A DNA stretch of 64,000 nt from an uncultured Collinsella sp. (GCA_900541065.1 UQIE01000003.1:1-64000); one strand, 5' to 3'; positions 25,799 to 34,417 are shown, counted from the first letter of the stretch. The notes: generated by a model not told the origin, from the sequence alone. A program made the numbers and translations.

Positions 25799-26929
25799 CT
25801 AGGCGCGGTGCCAGTCGGTCAGGCAGGCATCGAGGGAGGCGATGAGCGCATCCTTGTCCATGTGACGGCCGATGATGCACAGGCTCGTCATGCGGTCGCC
25901 CGTCTCGTCGTCCCAAATCTGCATGATTTCGGGGTTCTCGTCGATGATCTTCTGCTTCTCGCCCTCGGGCGCCGAGTCGACAAACAGACCGTTCTCCATC
26001 AGGCGCATTTGGTGACCGGCCTGCTCAAACATGTAGCACATGTCCGGATCGCCGGTCTGCCACAGCGGGCCCTTGACGCGGATGACCTCGTCGGGCCACT
26101 CCTGCTCAACAAAATCGGTGAACTTCTGCAGGTCAAACGGCTTGCGGCGCGAGTACACAAAGGTCTCGATGTCGTACTCGAGCACCTCGGGGTCGTCGTG
26201 CTCCTCGGGATGCTCCATGGCCTCGATCCAGGCGGCGGAGTTGTAGGCGCGCATAAAGTCAAAGCGGTCGGTGTCGAGCAGCTCCTCCATAGGAACCTCT
26301 CCGTTTTGGGCCTCGACGATCACGGCGTCCTTCTGCAGGCTGCGCACGATGGCCTTGAGCTCGGCGATCTGCTCAGGGCTCACGGTATCGGTCTTGTTGA
26401 GGATTAGCGTGGAGCAGAACTCGATCTGCTGGATGAGCAGGCTCTCGATGTCGTCCTCGTCGATATCCTCAGCCAGCAGGTCGCGACCGCCGTTGAACTC
26501 GTCGTACATGCGGGCACAGTCGACCACGGCCACGATGTTGTCGAGCGCGAGCTTAGGCTCGCCGCCCACCTTGGCCTCGTCGCAGAAGCTCGAGATGGTG
26601 TAGGCGATGGGGATGGGCTCGCAAATGCCCGAGGCCTCGATGATGATGTAATCGAAGTTGCCCGAATCGGCGATGCCCTGCAGCTGGTTGGCCAGGTCAT
26701 CCGAAAGCGTGCAGCAGATGCAGCCGTTGGTGAGCGGGATGAGGTCGTCGGTCTCGGAAAGGCCGCCGTCGGCGATGAGGCTGGCGTCCACATTGATCTC
26801 GCCGATATCGTTGACGATTACGGCGGCGCGGATACCGCCATCGTTAGCGAGGATGTGGTTGAGCAGCGTGGTCTTGCCGGCACCGAGGTATCCGGTAAGC
26901 ATGATGATTTTCACGGGTTTGTTGGGCAT
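25799..26929 (-). CDS. COG0523 (CobW/ZNG-type) GTP-binding metallochaperone
   Basis: A 376-residue G3E GTPase. Walker A is GYLGAGKTT, the metal-binding CxCC motif is GCICC near residue 66, and NKTD is the guanine-specificity loop. The C-terminal CobW domain contains the stretch FVYSRRKPFD. COG0523 proteins pass Zn2+ or other metals to client enzymes; which metal is not evident. The start at 26929 follows AAAGGAGGG. An upstream in-frame ATG at 26950 is less likely. Confidence 0.92.
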   Translation of the reverse strand: MPNKPVKIIMLTGYLGAGKTTLLNHILANDGGIRAAVIVNDIGEINVDASLIADGGLSETDDLIPLTNGCICCTLSDDLANQLQGIADSGNFDYIIIEASGICEPIPIAYTISSFCDEAKVGGEPKLALDNIVAVVDCARMYDEFNGGRDLLAEDIDEDDIESLLIQQIEFCSTLILNKTDTVSPEQIAELKAIVRSLQKDAVIVEAQNGEVPMEELLDTDRFDFMRAYNSAAWIEAMEHPEEHDDPEVLEYDIETFVYSRRKPFDLQKFTDFVEQEWPDEVIRVKGPLWQTGDPDMCYMFEQAGHQMRLMENGLFVDSAPEGEKQKIIDENPEIMQIWDDETGDRMTSLCIIGRHMDKDALIASLDACLTDWHRA

Positions 26930-27015
26930 GTGCCCTCCTTTGTTAGACATGGCTTACAGTTGAATCATATGCCAAACGCCTGCTCTTATACCCACGCGCT
27001 GGCAAATAACACAGG

Positions 27016-27357
27016 CTACTCCCAGGCTCCCCATACATCGGGGCAATAACCGACGGTGGCCTTTTTGCCGTTACGCACGATGGGCTCGGCTAGAACCTGC
27101 TGGTTCTCGAGCAACTTGTCGAAGCGCTGGCTGGGGGTGAGGTGCTGGATGAGCGCGAGCGTCTCCTCGTCCTTGGCCTTGGGGTTGAGCAGCTTGTCGA
27201 TACCGCCGACCGCCTGCATCACGCTCGTGAGCTCGCCCTTGCTCATCTCCTTTTCCTTAAGGTCAATAAACTGCACCTTAATGCGGCGCTCTTTGAAGAA
27301 GCGCTGTGCTTTCTTGGTATCGAAAGACTTTTTGGTGCCAAAAATTTGCACGTTCAT
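27016..27357 (-). CDS. ArsC/Spx-like protein lacking the active-site cysteine
   Basis: A 113-residue thioredoxin-fold protein of the ArsC/Spx/YffB family, seen from VQIFGTKKSFDTKKAQRFF and PIVRNGKKATVGY. In YffB the matching stretch has GIKNCDTIKKA; here the Cys position is Ser. The only cysteine is in GYCPDVWG near the C-terminus. So it is unlikely to be a working arsenate reductase. It starts 18 bases after the flavodoxin gene and is probably its operon partner. Confidence 0.78.
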   Translation of the reverse strand: MNVQIFGTKKSFDTKKAQRFFKERRIKVQFIDLKEKEMSKGELTSVMQAVGGIDKLLNPKAKDEETLALIQHLTPSQRFDKLLENQQVLAEPIVRNGKKATVGYCPDVWGAWE

Positions 27358-27374
27358 GTATTTGTTCCGCCGTT

Positions 27375-28001
27375 CTACCTGATGAAGTTGGTGCGCTCGC
27401 GATCGGCTTCGGGGGCTTCGATACCGGCGGCCTGTCCCGCCTCGATGCAGCGCAGGAGCCAGGCCATGTTTTTGCCGATGTTTCGCATAGTGGCAAGGCC
27501 CTCGGCGTCCCCATTGGCGTCGCCGGGCACGCGACCAAACACGTTGTTCCAGTACGTGGAGGCAACCACGGGCATCTGGTTGATGGTGAAGTACTTGTTG
27601 AGTACGTCGAAGGTCGTCGACGTACCGCCGCGACGGGCGACGGCGATGGCAGCGCCCGGCTTGTGCGCAAAGGCCTTGCTGCCGGCATAGAAGGCGCGAT
27701 CGAGGGCCGAAAGGATGCGGCCGCTGGGGTGCGCATAGTAGACAGGTGAGCCAAAAACAAAGCCATCTGCCTGCTCGGCGGCAGCGATGAGCTCGTTCAC
27801 TACGTCATCGTCAAAGGTGCAGCGACCGCCAAGCTTGCCGCACTGGCCGCAACCGATGCAATCGCGAATGGGCTTGGCGCCCAGCTGAAACACCTCGGTA
27901 TCAATGCCTTCGGCATTGAGCTGCTCGGCGACCTCGGCGAGTGCGCGGGCGGTGTTGCCGTTTGCCTTGGGGCTGCCATTGACCAAAAGAACCTTCATCA
28001 C
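27375..28001 (-). CDS. Flavodoxin-family NAD(P)H-dependent FMN reductase-like protein
   Basis: A 208-residue protein of the iron-sulfur-flavoprotein/FMN-reductase group. The FMN phosphate loop is NGSPKANGNTA, and CIGCGQCGKLGGRC carries four cysteines suited to a 4Fe-4S cluster. GSPVYYAHPSG is the second flavin loop. Such proteins reduce quinones or act as electron carriers. Start is ATG 28001 or 27998. It is the last normal-GC gene before the AT-rich island. Confidence 0.85.
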   Translation of the reverse strand: MMKVLLVNGSPKANGNTARALAEVAEQLNAEGIDTEVFQLGAKPIRDCIGCGQCGKLGGRCTFDDDVVNELIAAAEQADGFVFGSPVYYAHPSGRILSALDRAFYAGSKAFAHKPGAAIAVARRGGTSTTFDVLNKYFTINQMPVVASTYWNNVFGRVPGDANGDAEGLATMRNIGKNMAWLLRCIEAGQAAGIEAPEADRERTNFIR

Positions 28002-28465
28002 AAACTCCCTCTGCTGTCGGTGACTTCTGCGGAGGATTATCGCACGAGAGGACAGATGGCGTGGGGTGCGATTCTAGCGACCGCCCATCATACGCCCCGT
28101 TTCGATCGGTAGCTTCATCCGAGGGCCACCGGCGGGCTCGCTCACCAGGTACGAGAGGGACACGGTCCAGAGGATGTTGGAGCGCGGGGCCTCATGCAAG
28201 CCGATTGTGAGGAGTCTGGGCAGGTCGCCTTCGATGGCGAACTCTGAGGTCTTAGAAGGCGGGCTGCTGTGCGGCTTGAGGAACGATCTCGGCGGGCAGG
28301 AAGTGGCGGCGTGGCAGAACTGGCAGTTCGACAAATACGGAGATCGAAAACTCCGCAGAGGTTTCGCCGGAGGCCAATTGCTTTTCACGCTGCCGTCGCT
28401 TGCGGGTGTTTTCAAGCGGGTGAAGCTAGCGGGTCGTCGACACCTTCATGTCCCGCACGATGTAG

Positions 28466-28513
28466 TTCATCTGCGCGATAAATTTGCATGCGCAGTTTTA
28501 TCGCGCAGATGAA
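28466..28513. repeat. 17-bp perfect inverted repeat at island edge
   Basis: TTCATCTGCGCGATAAA (28466-28482) and its exact complement (28497-28513) flank a 14-base loop. It marks the shift from GC-rich to AT-rich DNA. It may be a remnant of a mobile element end, a terminator or a regulatory site. Confidence 0.7.
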
Positions 28514-28730
28514 TTCATGATAGGTGAATCTGATCTGTGCCCCCGTCCTGCGGTATGTGACGTAGTCCGGCCTCGCCCCGTTTATATTTCGACCTTAAGG
28601 CGAGTGCCGCATGTTAAAAACGTATTGGGAATACGTTTGCAAAAGAGCAAGCCAAAGGGTACAAATTCTCCTATTTCTTTCATATCGTCCTTTTTCTTTA
28701 AACAGACAAAGATGAGGCGAAAGATTGTCC

Positions 28731-28736
28731 TATAAT
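28731..28736 (+). promoter_or_regulatory. Candidate -10 element of the peptide cluster
   Basis: A perfect TATAAT, 234 bases upstream of the radical SAM start. No clear -35 is found 17 bases upstream. Confidence 0.35.
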
Positions 28737-28969
28737 AAAAACATCAAATTGAGTTTTAGTGTGGGCTTATATAACGGTTTTCATGATTGGGGAATCTGCC
28801 ATCCACTTTAGGTCCGAGGAAGCCGCCAATGTCTTTAATATGTAGGACTCAAACTTACAGCTTTTGAATCCATTACATACTCATTACAGATAATTAGAAA
28901 TAAACGAGAATTGCTAGGTCCATAATTGCAATTAAGTATTTCGTAAGCACGAAAGAGAGCGGATTGTAT

Positions 28970-29977
28970 ATGAATTATCTTAGCTCGGCCTCAGTTGATG
29001 TGACCTATCGATGCAATTTGCGATGTCGGCATTGTTTTGATTTCGGCGGGGAATGTGCCTATGAGGAAATGAATGATGACGAACTGATCAGCGTTTTTCG
29101 ACAGCTTGCCTTGATTGATCTTTCGTCGATTTGCATTTGTGGCGGAGAGCCCATTCTTAGGTTTGATTTGATTCGTCGCGCCGTGAGGTTAGTTAAGGAG
29201 CTTAATCAAGGCACTCTCGTGTCAATGGTCAGCAATGGCATTCTTTGGACAGAAGAAATTGCTGACGCCCTAAAAAGAGATGGACTGGATTTAGTGCAGT
29301 TTAGCCTCGATGGGCTTTCAGATGCGTCTTATGACCATGTGAGGTTGAGTAACGGTAAGCTCCATCGAGTACTGGATGCGATTAAGATCGCACGAAGACA
29401 CGGAATAAGGGTCGCAGTTGCTTCTCTCCCCCATGCTAAGAATATAAGGGAATACCCTTCAATAATAAGTTTTTGTGAAAAAGAAGGTGTAAGTGATTTT
29501 AGAGCACAGCCTTTGATGCCGCTCGGACGAGGTGAGCTGAATTATAAGGATCTGTGCCTAACGCCCGAGCAAAATGATGCGCTTGCTGCATATTTGAGCG
29601 CGCGCAATGCTGTTTCTCAAATGCAGATTACCTGGGGTGACCCCGTAGATCATTTGTATATGTATAGGGAGACAGGGAGAATTCCGCAAATATGCGTCAA
29701 TGCGTATGGGGAGCTCTCGGTGTCTCCTTACCTGCCGATTACCATTTGGAATCTAAATCGAAATACTCTGCGGGACTATATTGATCTCGAAATAGATAGA
29801 TATGCGTTACGGCACCCAATTGTCGAGAAGTGCCTAGCTCGTATAGAGGAGCTTTCGGACTTCACAAGTATCCAACAGGGGCTTCCTGTTCTTTTCAAAG
29901 AAAGGAACATAGATATATCTCAAGAATTGGAGGATGCTGCACGTGTGCACGGGGGTAAGTTGCGTAAAAGCAGTTAG
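28970..29977 (+). CDS. Radical SAM enzyme, putative RiPP maturase
   Basis: A 335-residue radical SAM protein. The 4Fe-4S motif is CNLRCRHC (C15, C19, C22) and GGEP follows near residue 65. The C-terminal part resembles a SPASM/twitch region (ICVNAYGELSVSPYLP, then NRNTLRDYIDLEI), but most auxiliary-cluster cysteines are missing. PqqE/MoaA-type enzymes of this kind modify peptides in RiPP pathways. It is the first gene of the AT-rich island and is followed by a PqqD-domain protein and a small precursor-like gene. The start is ATG 28970 (GAGAGCGG upstream); TTG 28964 is possible. Confidence 0.88.
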   Translation: MNYLSSASVDVTYRCNLRCRHCFDFGGECAYEEMNDDELISVFRQLALIDLSSICICGGEPILRFDLIRRAVRLVKELNQGTLVSMVSNGILWTEEIADALKRDGLDLVQFSLDGLSDASYDHVRLSNGKLHRVLDAIKIARRHGIRVAVASLPHAKNIREYPSIISFCEKEGVSDFRAQPLMPLGRGELNYKDLCLTPEQNDALAAYLSARNAVSQMQITWGDPVDHLYMYRETGRIPQICVNAYGELSVSPYLPITIWNLNRNTLRDYIDLEIDRYALRHPIVEKCLARIEELSDFTSIQQGLPVLFKERNIDISQELEDAARVHGGKLRKSS

Positions 29978-30416
29978 GGCTAAAGAGAGCGACTGCAAAG
30001 AGGTTTTGTCTTTTGTTTATAGAGCCAATGAAAGCATGGATCAATATGTCGTGCTTGACCCATTCTCAACTATACAAAATGGAAAGATGAGAGGACGTCT
30101 AATTAGGCAGACTCTATTTGATGGGCGTTATCAGGTTTGCCTGATCAGGGCTGATTCCATCGAACCTTGCGGAATGCTGATTACGGCTAAGGGCGCTGCA
30201 CTAAGAGGCAGGTCTAGCAGTTTGGTTTTATTTATATTGGAAAAGGGGATTCAAATTGCGGAGTTGCGCTGGGAAGGTTCGGAAACGCCATGTCGAGTAG
30301 CCGCTATCACTAAGGATGGCTGCGAATCTGGGCTCGAGCAGTTTGGGTTTAAATGGTCGGTGGCGGTAGAACTTGCGAACGGAAGCATGAATTACTATTT
30401 CCTAGAGGTAGGGTAA
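29943..30416 (+). CDS. Unknown protein of the peptide cluster (possibly GNAT-like)
   Basis: A 157-residue protein with a possible GTG start at 29943, nine bases after GGAGG; ATG 29934 abuts that site and is less likely. It overlaps the radical SAM gene by about 35 bases, so they are translationally coupled. The opening (AVRAKESDCKEVLSFVYRANE) and the ending (LEQFGFKWSVAVELANG) resemble the edges of a GNAT fold, but no acetyl-CoA loop is visible. I do not recognise it. It is likely part of the peptide pathway by position. Confidence 0.6.
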   Translation: MCTGVSCVKAVRAKESDCKEVLSFVYRANESMDQYVVLDPFSTIQNGKMRGRLIRQTLFDGRYQVCLIRADSIEPCGMLITAKGAALRGRSSSLVLFILEKGIQIAELRWEGSETPCRVAAITKDGCESGLEQFGFKWSVAVELANGSMNYYFLEVG

Positions 30417-30422
30417 GGAAAT

Positions 30423-31223
30423 ATGAAGAAAAGAGAGATGCTGGGTGCTGTTCCGAGAATGCGGTATGCCGTACGCGTAAGGCACACTCAGACCGGTAGC
30501 GTTTTGACCGCGAACAGCTACTATATTCGTCTCAATGAAGATGCGCTCGCTATCGTTAATTTGATAGATGGAGGGCGGTGCATTAAAGATATCGCTAACG
30601 AAATTTGCGCCAATAAGAAGTTGTCCGGCAGCGATAGGTCAATCGTTACCGATAAAGTTCTAAATACAATTTTGAAAATATGGAAAACAGGCTTATTTCT
30701 CGAGGGCGATTTAGACGATCTTGCACCTAGATTTCTGTATCAGCGTAACAATATCATGTATATTCCCTACTACGCGAAAGCCGCTTCACTGAGATGTTCG
30801 TATCTGTCTCCGATTGTTGATGGGTCTATAGTTCAAACGGTCAATGCCATCTCGGATAACTTCGGCTCATCATCAGTCGTATTGGAGCTTCAGGACAACC
30901 AGCAAGAGTGTATGACGCAAATTGCTTTTGTAAGAACGATTGTTGAAGATGCCTACTTCCTATATTCAATATTTGGCGTAATTCCAAACTTGCAGCAATG
31001 GCAGGGAATTCGTGACTACATGTCGGTCTTTGAGCTTGTTTTTAAGAGCGAAACGACTCAAGAGGATTTGAAAAGTGATGGAATGCGAGATCTGAATTAC
31101 CTGATCTATTCGGTGAGCGAAACAGATCGGTGTCTTTTGCCGCCCACTCTCTTGAAGGGAGTGATACCTAATGAGTTAATGGAAGGTGATATGGAGATTA
31201 GAGAATTGCAGATTGATCTGTAG
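30423..31223 (+). CDS. PqqD/RRE-domain protein of the peptide cluster
   Basis: A 266-residue protein. Residues of about 15-95 look like a PqqD-type RiPP recognition element: an antiparallel-strand part (VRVRHTQTGSVLTANSYYI), then LNEDALAIVNLIDGGRCIKDIANEI and a final helix ending TGLFLEGD. RREs bind leader peptides and deliver them to modifying enzymes. The C-terminal 170 residues are unassigned and have no catalytic motif I can name. It lies between the unknown gene (six bases) and the precursor-like gene (38 bases), which supports a role as the precursor-binding protein. Confidence 0.75.
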   Translation: MKKREMLGAVPRMRYAVRVRHTQTGSVLTANSYYIRLNEDALAIVNLIDGGRCIKDIANEICANKKLSGSDRSIVTDKVLNTILKIWKTGLFLEGDLDDLAPRFLYQRNNIMYIPYYAKAASLRCSYLSPIVDGSIVQTVNAISDNFGSSSVVLELQDNQQECMTQIAFVRTIVEDAYFLYSIFGVIPNLQQWQGIRDYMSVFELVFKSETTQEDLKSDGMRDLNYLIYSVSETDRCLLPPTLLKGVIPNELMEGDMEIRELQIDL

Positions 31224-31261
31224 TTTTGGAGACTATTGCCAAGTTAGAAAGAAGGTAAAAA

Positions 31262-31462
31262 ATGGATTTTGATCCGCGGGTTGGTCCAGTTAACTTAAAT
31301 GGTGGCAGTCAAGATCCGGAGCCAGCGGTGGGAGTTGCTATATTCCCGGCTGCAGTTTGGGCAGTTGCAGTCTATGACATCGTAGTTGGTGTTAACTACG
31401 GCGCAGTCGTTAATGCTGCTGCAGCGGCTATGGTTTATACGAAGGCGGTTGCTATCGAGTAA
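31262..31462 (+). CDS. Putative RiPP precursor peptide, cysteine-free, Ala/Val-rich
   Basis: A 66-residue peptide. An acidic, polar leader (MDFDPRVGPVNLNGGSQDPEP) with a double glycine at 14-15 is followed by a hydrophobic core rich in Ala and Val. D39, N45 and N51 are each six residues apart; W33 is six before D39. It contains a NYG tripeptide (45-47) and has no cysteine, so it is not a sactipeptide, lanthipeptide or thioether product. GAAGG lies seven bases before the ATG. The adjacent genes encode an RRE protein, a radical SAM enzyme and a methyltransferase. Leader cleavage and modification are inferred. Confidence 0.7.
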   Translation: MDFDPRVGPVNLNGGSQDPEPAVGVAIFPAAVWAVAVYDIVVGVNYGAVVNAAAAAMVYTKAVAIE

Positions 31463-31523
31463 TTCACACTTGGTTTGATTAGATTGTGAATGCGCAACTA
31501 GGACGGAAAGCAAAGGAAGTTCT

Positions 31524-31844
31524 ATGGAAACAGGGGATGCTGTCTGCTTGATGACTTCGATTGCCCTGATTATCCTTTCAATCCAATACAGAAGAGGAAG
31601 ATGGCTCTGCTCAATTGCTGGATATGATGTCACAAAAAGGGAGAGCGGGATTGATATACGCCCTTACGCAAAGTTGATTTCTTCTGTGACGTTATGGATG
31701 GGGCTGCTGTTTTTTTTGTTGGCGGTAGAGGGCTGGGTACGCGATTGGAATACCAGTGTTTTTGAAGTTTTGGTTCTACTTCTGTTCAGCTTGGCTTCTT
31801 TGTCGTTCGTGCGGCTAATTAGGTTTGTGTTTATGAGACGATAG
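31524..31844 (+). CDS. Small membrane protein, DUF3784-like
   Basis: A 106-residue protein with three hydrophobic segments. RRGRWLCSIAGYDVTKRE between the first and second segments resembles the IAGYNT block of DUF3784 proteins. It may give immunity or assist export, as small membrane proteins in bacteriocin and RiPP clusters often do; that is inference only. It starts after AAAGGAAG and is followed by the methyltransferase after 14 bases. Confidence 0.65.
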   Translation: METGDAVCLMTSIALIILSIQYRRGRWLCSIAGYDVTKRESGIDIRPYAKLISSVTLWMGLLFFLLAVEGWVRDWNTSVFEVLVLLLFSLASLSFVRLIRFVFMRR

Positions 31845-31858
31845 CCAGCGGAAGCGGG

Positions 31859-32968
31859 ATGGACGACAAAATGGACCAATACAGTCAATTGTCAAAAGAA
31901 TTTGATAGGGTTGGCTTAACAGATTTACTCGAGGGCATATCCGTGGCGGGGGATAGGTTTTATGTTGTTGAGCACTTATTTGCATCGGGTAAAGTAAACC
32001 AAGAATATCGAGGACTAGTGAGGCTTCTGTATCTTGGAGAGTCTGTGGCGCAAGCTGAAATGAAGCCATTTATTGAGCTGATTAAACTATTAGTGGACGC
32101 TGGCATCGTTGTTTTAGAGGACGGGATTGTCCACTCAACGGGTCTGGTTTTAAATCGATATAGAGGTGTCTGGATTGTCGCGGATGCTCCACGGCCAAAC
32201 CCTAAAAGATATTTCGGCCCAGATTCATTAGGACTTGCCAGGCGGCTGTCTCCTCAGCTCGGGAAGAAGGGGCTTGATTTGTGTGCGGGCTCTGGGATTC
32301 AGTCGCTGATCATGGCAGCGGGTGGCATGACGGTTACATCGGTGGAGATAAACGCCGAAACTTGTGCAACTAACATGCTTAATTCCAAGTTGAATGGGCT
32401 GGACGGTGCGATAAAAACGGTTCAAGGGAATTTGTATGAGAAGCTCGAACCTGATAGTAAATACGACTATATTGTTGCAAATCCTCCGCTGGTCCCCATT
32501 CCCAATGGACTTGAATATCCTTTTGTCGGAGATGGGGGATTTGATGGATGCCGAGTTAGCAACGAGATTATCAAAAAGCTCCCAGATTATTTAAGCGATG
32601 ATGGTACCGCGTTGATGGTGGGAATGATGGCTTGTGCTGATAAGGACAGCCTGGATGCAGTCTCAATAGTGCAAGACATAATGAGCAGCGAGTTGTCGGG
32701 AACGATGTCTTTGCTGGGATATGACGAGGTCTATCCATGCTCTTCGTTTGTTGAGGGTGTTGCATGGAGTGCGTATTTGGCTAATCCAACAAGGTGGACA
32801 TCAGTAGATGAGGCAATTGATGATGTTTACGAACTCTATCGAAATGACCACACTGCAGGCGTTTATTACTATGTGTTACGGCTGCGAAAGGACAGTTCTT
32901 TGGATAGAGGGTTGAATATAATTGACAACTCAAATAAAAGGCCCTGTTCAGAGGCGTGGTTGATATAA
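31859..32968 (+). CDS. HemK/PrmC-like SAM methyltransferase of the peptide cluster
   Basis: A 369-residue protein. About 100 N-terminal residues form an unassigned, possibly winged-helix, region. A class I methyltransferase follows, with motif I DLCAGSGIQ (140-148), the acidic motif VEINAE and NPPL at 208-211. (N/D)PP(Y/F/L) marks enzymes that methylate amide or amino nitrogens, such as PrmC, which methylates glutamine. In this cluster a target on the precursor (two core Asn, or the Gln in the leader) is the natural guess. The start is ATG 31859 or 31871; the stop overlaps the ABC gene start (TAATG). Confidence 0.8.
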   Translation: MDDKMDQYSQLSKEFDRVGLTDLLEGISVAGDRFYVVEHLFASGKVNQEYRGLVRLLYLGESVAQAEMKPFIELIKLLVDAGIVVLEDGIVHSTGLVLNRYRGVWIVADAPRPNPKRYFGPDSLGLARRLSPQLGKKGLDLCAGSGIQSLIMAAGGMTVTSVEINAETCATNMLNSKLNGLDGAIKTVQGNLYEKLEPDSKYDYIVANPPLVPIPNGLEYPFVGDGGFDGCRVSNEIIKKLPDYLSDDGTALMVGMMACADKDSLDAVSIVQDIMSSELSGTMSLLGYDEVYPCSSFVEGVAWSAYLANPTRWTSVDEAIDDVYELYRNDHTAGVYYYVLRLRKDSSLDRGLNIIDNSNKRPCSEAWLI

Positions 32969-33921
32969 TGATGCATTTCAAATGGCGGAGAGACGAGTGC
33001 GCGTTGTTCTGGCATGTGGTCAAAACAACGATGTCATGCCACGGTGCAAAGATGCTGATGGTTATGGTTCTGGTGAGCTATGCTCTGACATCGCTGTCAC
33101 CGTATTTGAACGGACAGTTTGTTGATATGCTCGTTTACGGTCAGGACATGCATTCGATTTATATTTTAGCCTTTGCTATAGCATTATTGGGGATTATTTC
33201 GGCGGTCTTCTCTTACTTTGCAAAGATGCTCCAGACGTCAGTCCTGAACCTCTCGTATTTCAGTTTTTTAAAAGAAATCGTGTCAGACTTTCAACATTTG
33301 CCACTTACGGACATAGAGTCGACTTCCCCGTTGTACTCTGCTCAGAAAATAAACTCGGACACCTCTTCAATAACATCGTTTGTTGTCATAAACATGATTC
33401 CATTGTTCATGAATGCGATTACAATGATTGCGGTTTTTTTGCTAATCGCTTCTCTCGATTTATCGATATGCACCGTTGGCATAACGCTTCTTGGGGCGTA
33501 TTGCATTATGGTGCTTATGCTTCAACCCTCACTGCTTGCCGCTTCATTTCAAAAGAAAGAGGAAGATGGGTTCCTGTTCAGCTCCATAGCATCACGTATC
33601 GCACGGACGTTCGAGATTAAGCTGCTAGCCGGTTATGACAGCAGCTTCGAACATGTAGAAAAACAGTTTGATGTTGCGTACTATCCTTCAGTTCTTGCAC
33701 TCGCGAAAGTACAAAGTATAGTAAGCTCTAGCGATCGTATGGCGGCGGCAGGATTTCAAGCCGTTTTGTTGCTGGTTTCGGGAGCAAGAATAGCCACAGG
33801 AGCTATGACAATTGGGGAATTTACCATGATAAATTCTAATTCAAGACTTTAGTCCGCTGGCCGCGCAGCGGCCAGCTTTAAACCACCCGCTACGCGGGTG
33901 GAGACAAACGGCTTTACAAAG

Positions 33922-33983
33922 CCACCCCTCCGACCGATATTGACGATTGTTCAGGCCGTCAAGAATTCGAGTCGAAGGGGTGG
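33922..33983 (+). promoter_or_regulatory. RBS-sequestering stem in tnpA leader
   Basis: CCACCCCT (33922-33929) can pair with AGGGGTGG (33976-33983), covering the AAGGGG ribosome site of tnpA. IS200 elements are known to hide their ribosome site in this way to keep transposition low. Confidence 0.6.
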
Positions 33984-33988
33984 TCGCC

Positions 33989-34417
33989 ATGGCCCAGAAG
34001 GCCTACAGCCTTTCCCACACGAAGTGGATGTGCAAGTACCACATCGTGTTCACGCCGAAGTATAGGCGCAAAGTGATCTACAACCAAATCAGGAGCGACA
34101 TAGGGGAGATCCTCAGGAAGCTGTGCGAGTACAAGGGGATCGAGATAATCGAGGGGCACCTGATGCCCGACCACGTGCACGTGCTGCTGGCGATCCCGCC
34201 GAAGTACAGCGTCGCGAGCGTCATGGGCTACCTGAAGGGGAAGAGCTCGCTGATGATATTCGGCAACAGGAAGTTCTGGGCGGAGGGCTACTACGTGTCC
34301 ACCGTCGGCCTGAACGAGGCGACGATCGCCAAGTACATCAGGGAGCAGGAGTCCCACGACATCGCGCTGGACAAGCTGAGCGTGAAGGAGTACGAGGACC
34401 CCTTCAAGAGGGGGTGA
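33989..34417 (+). CDS. tnpA: IS200/IS605 Y1 transposase
   Basis: A 142-residue HUH single-strand transposase. The HUH motif is DHVHVLLA and the catalytic tyrosine lies in TIAKYIREQ. The opening (KWMCKYHIVFTPKYRRKVIY) is diagnostic. ATG 33989 is preferred, eight bases after AAGGGG; the open frame begins earlier at a TTG. It looks intact, so the element may be active. Codon and base use is that of the GC-rich chromosome, unlike the surrounding island. Confidence 0.93.
   Translation: MAQKAYSLSHTKWMCKYHIVFTPKYRRKVIYNQIRSDIGEILRKLCEYKGIEIIEGHLMPDHVHVLLAIPPKYSVASVMGYLKGKSSLMIFGNRKFWAEGYYVSTVGLNEATIAKYIREQESHDIALDKLSVKEYEDPFKRG

Larger units (their letters stand above)
28002..28969. other. 968-base gap: GC-rich decayed stretch, then AT-rich leader
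   Basis: No convincing gene is seen. The first 560 bases are GC-rich and have open frames on both strands, but none matches a family I recognise or has a ribosome site; they may be decayed coding sequence. From about 28600 the sequence becomes AT-rich and holds the presumed promoter and a leader of about 230 bases for the peptide-modification cluster. No known riboswitch family was recognised in that leader. Confidence 0.6.

Noticed and set aside
28074..28512. Open frames on both strands of about 110 codons
   Set aside because: No ribosome sites, no recognisable family and Ser/Pro/Arg-rich products; more likely decayed or non-coding.
28737..28969. Riboswitch in the leader of the peptide cluster
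   Set aside because: GC-containing pieces such as AGGTCCGAGGAAGCCGCC recall cobalamin-type motifs, but the conserved core does not assemble.
31262..31462. Sactipeptide, ranthipeptide or lanthipeptide precursor
   Set aside because: The peptide contains no cysteine, and no LanB, LanM or LanC protein is present.
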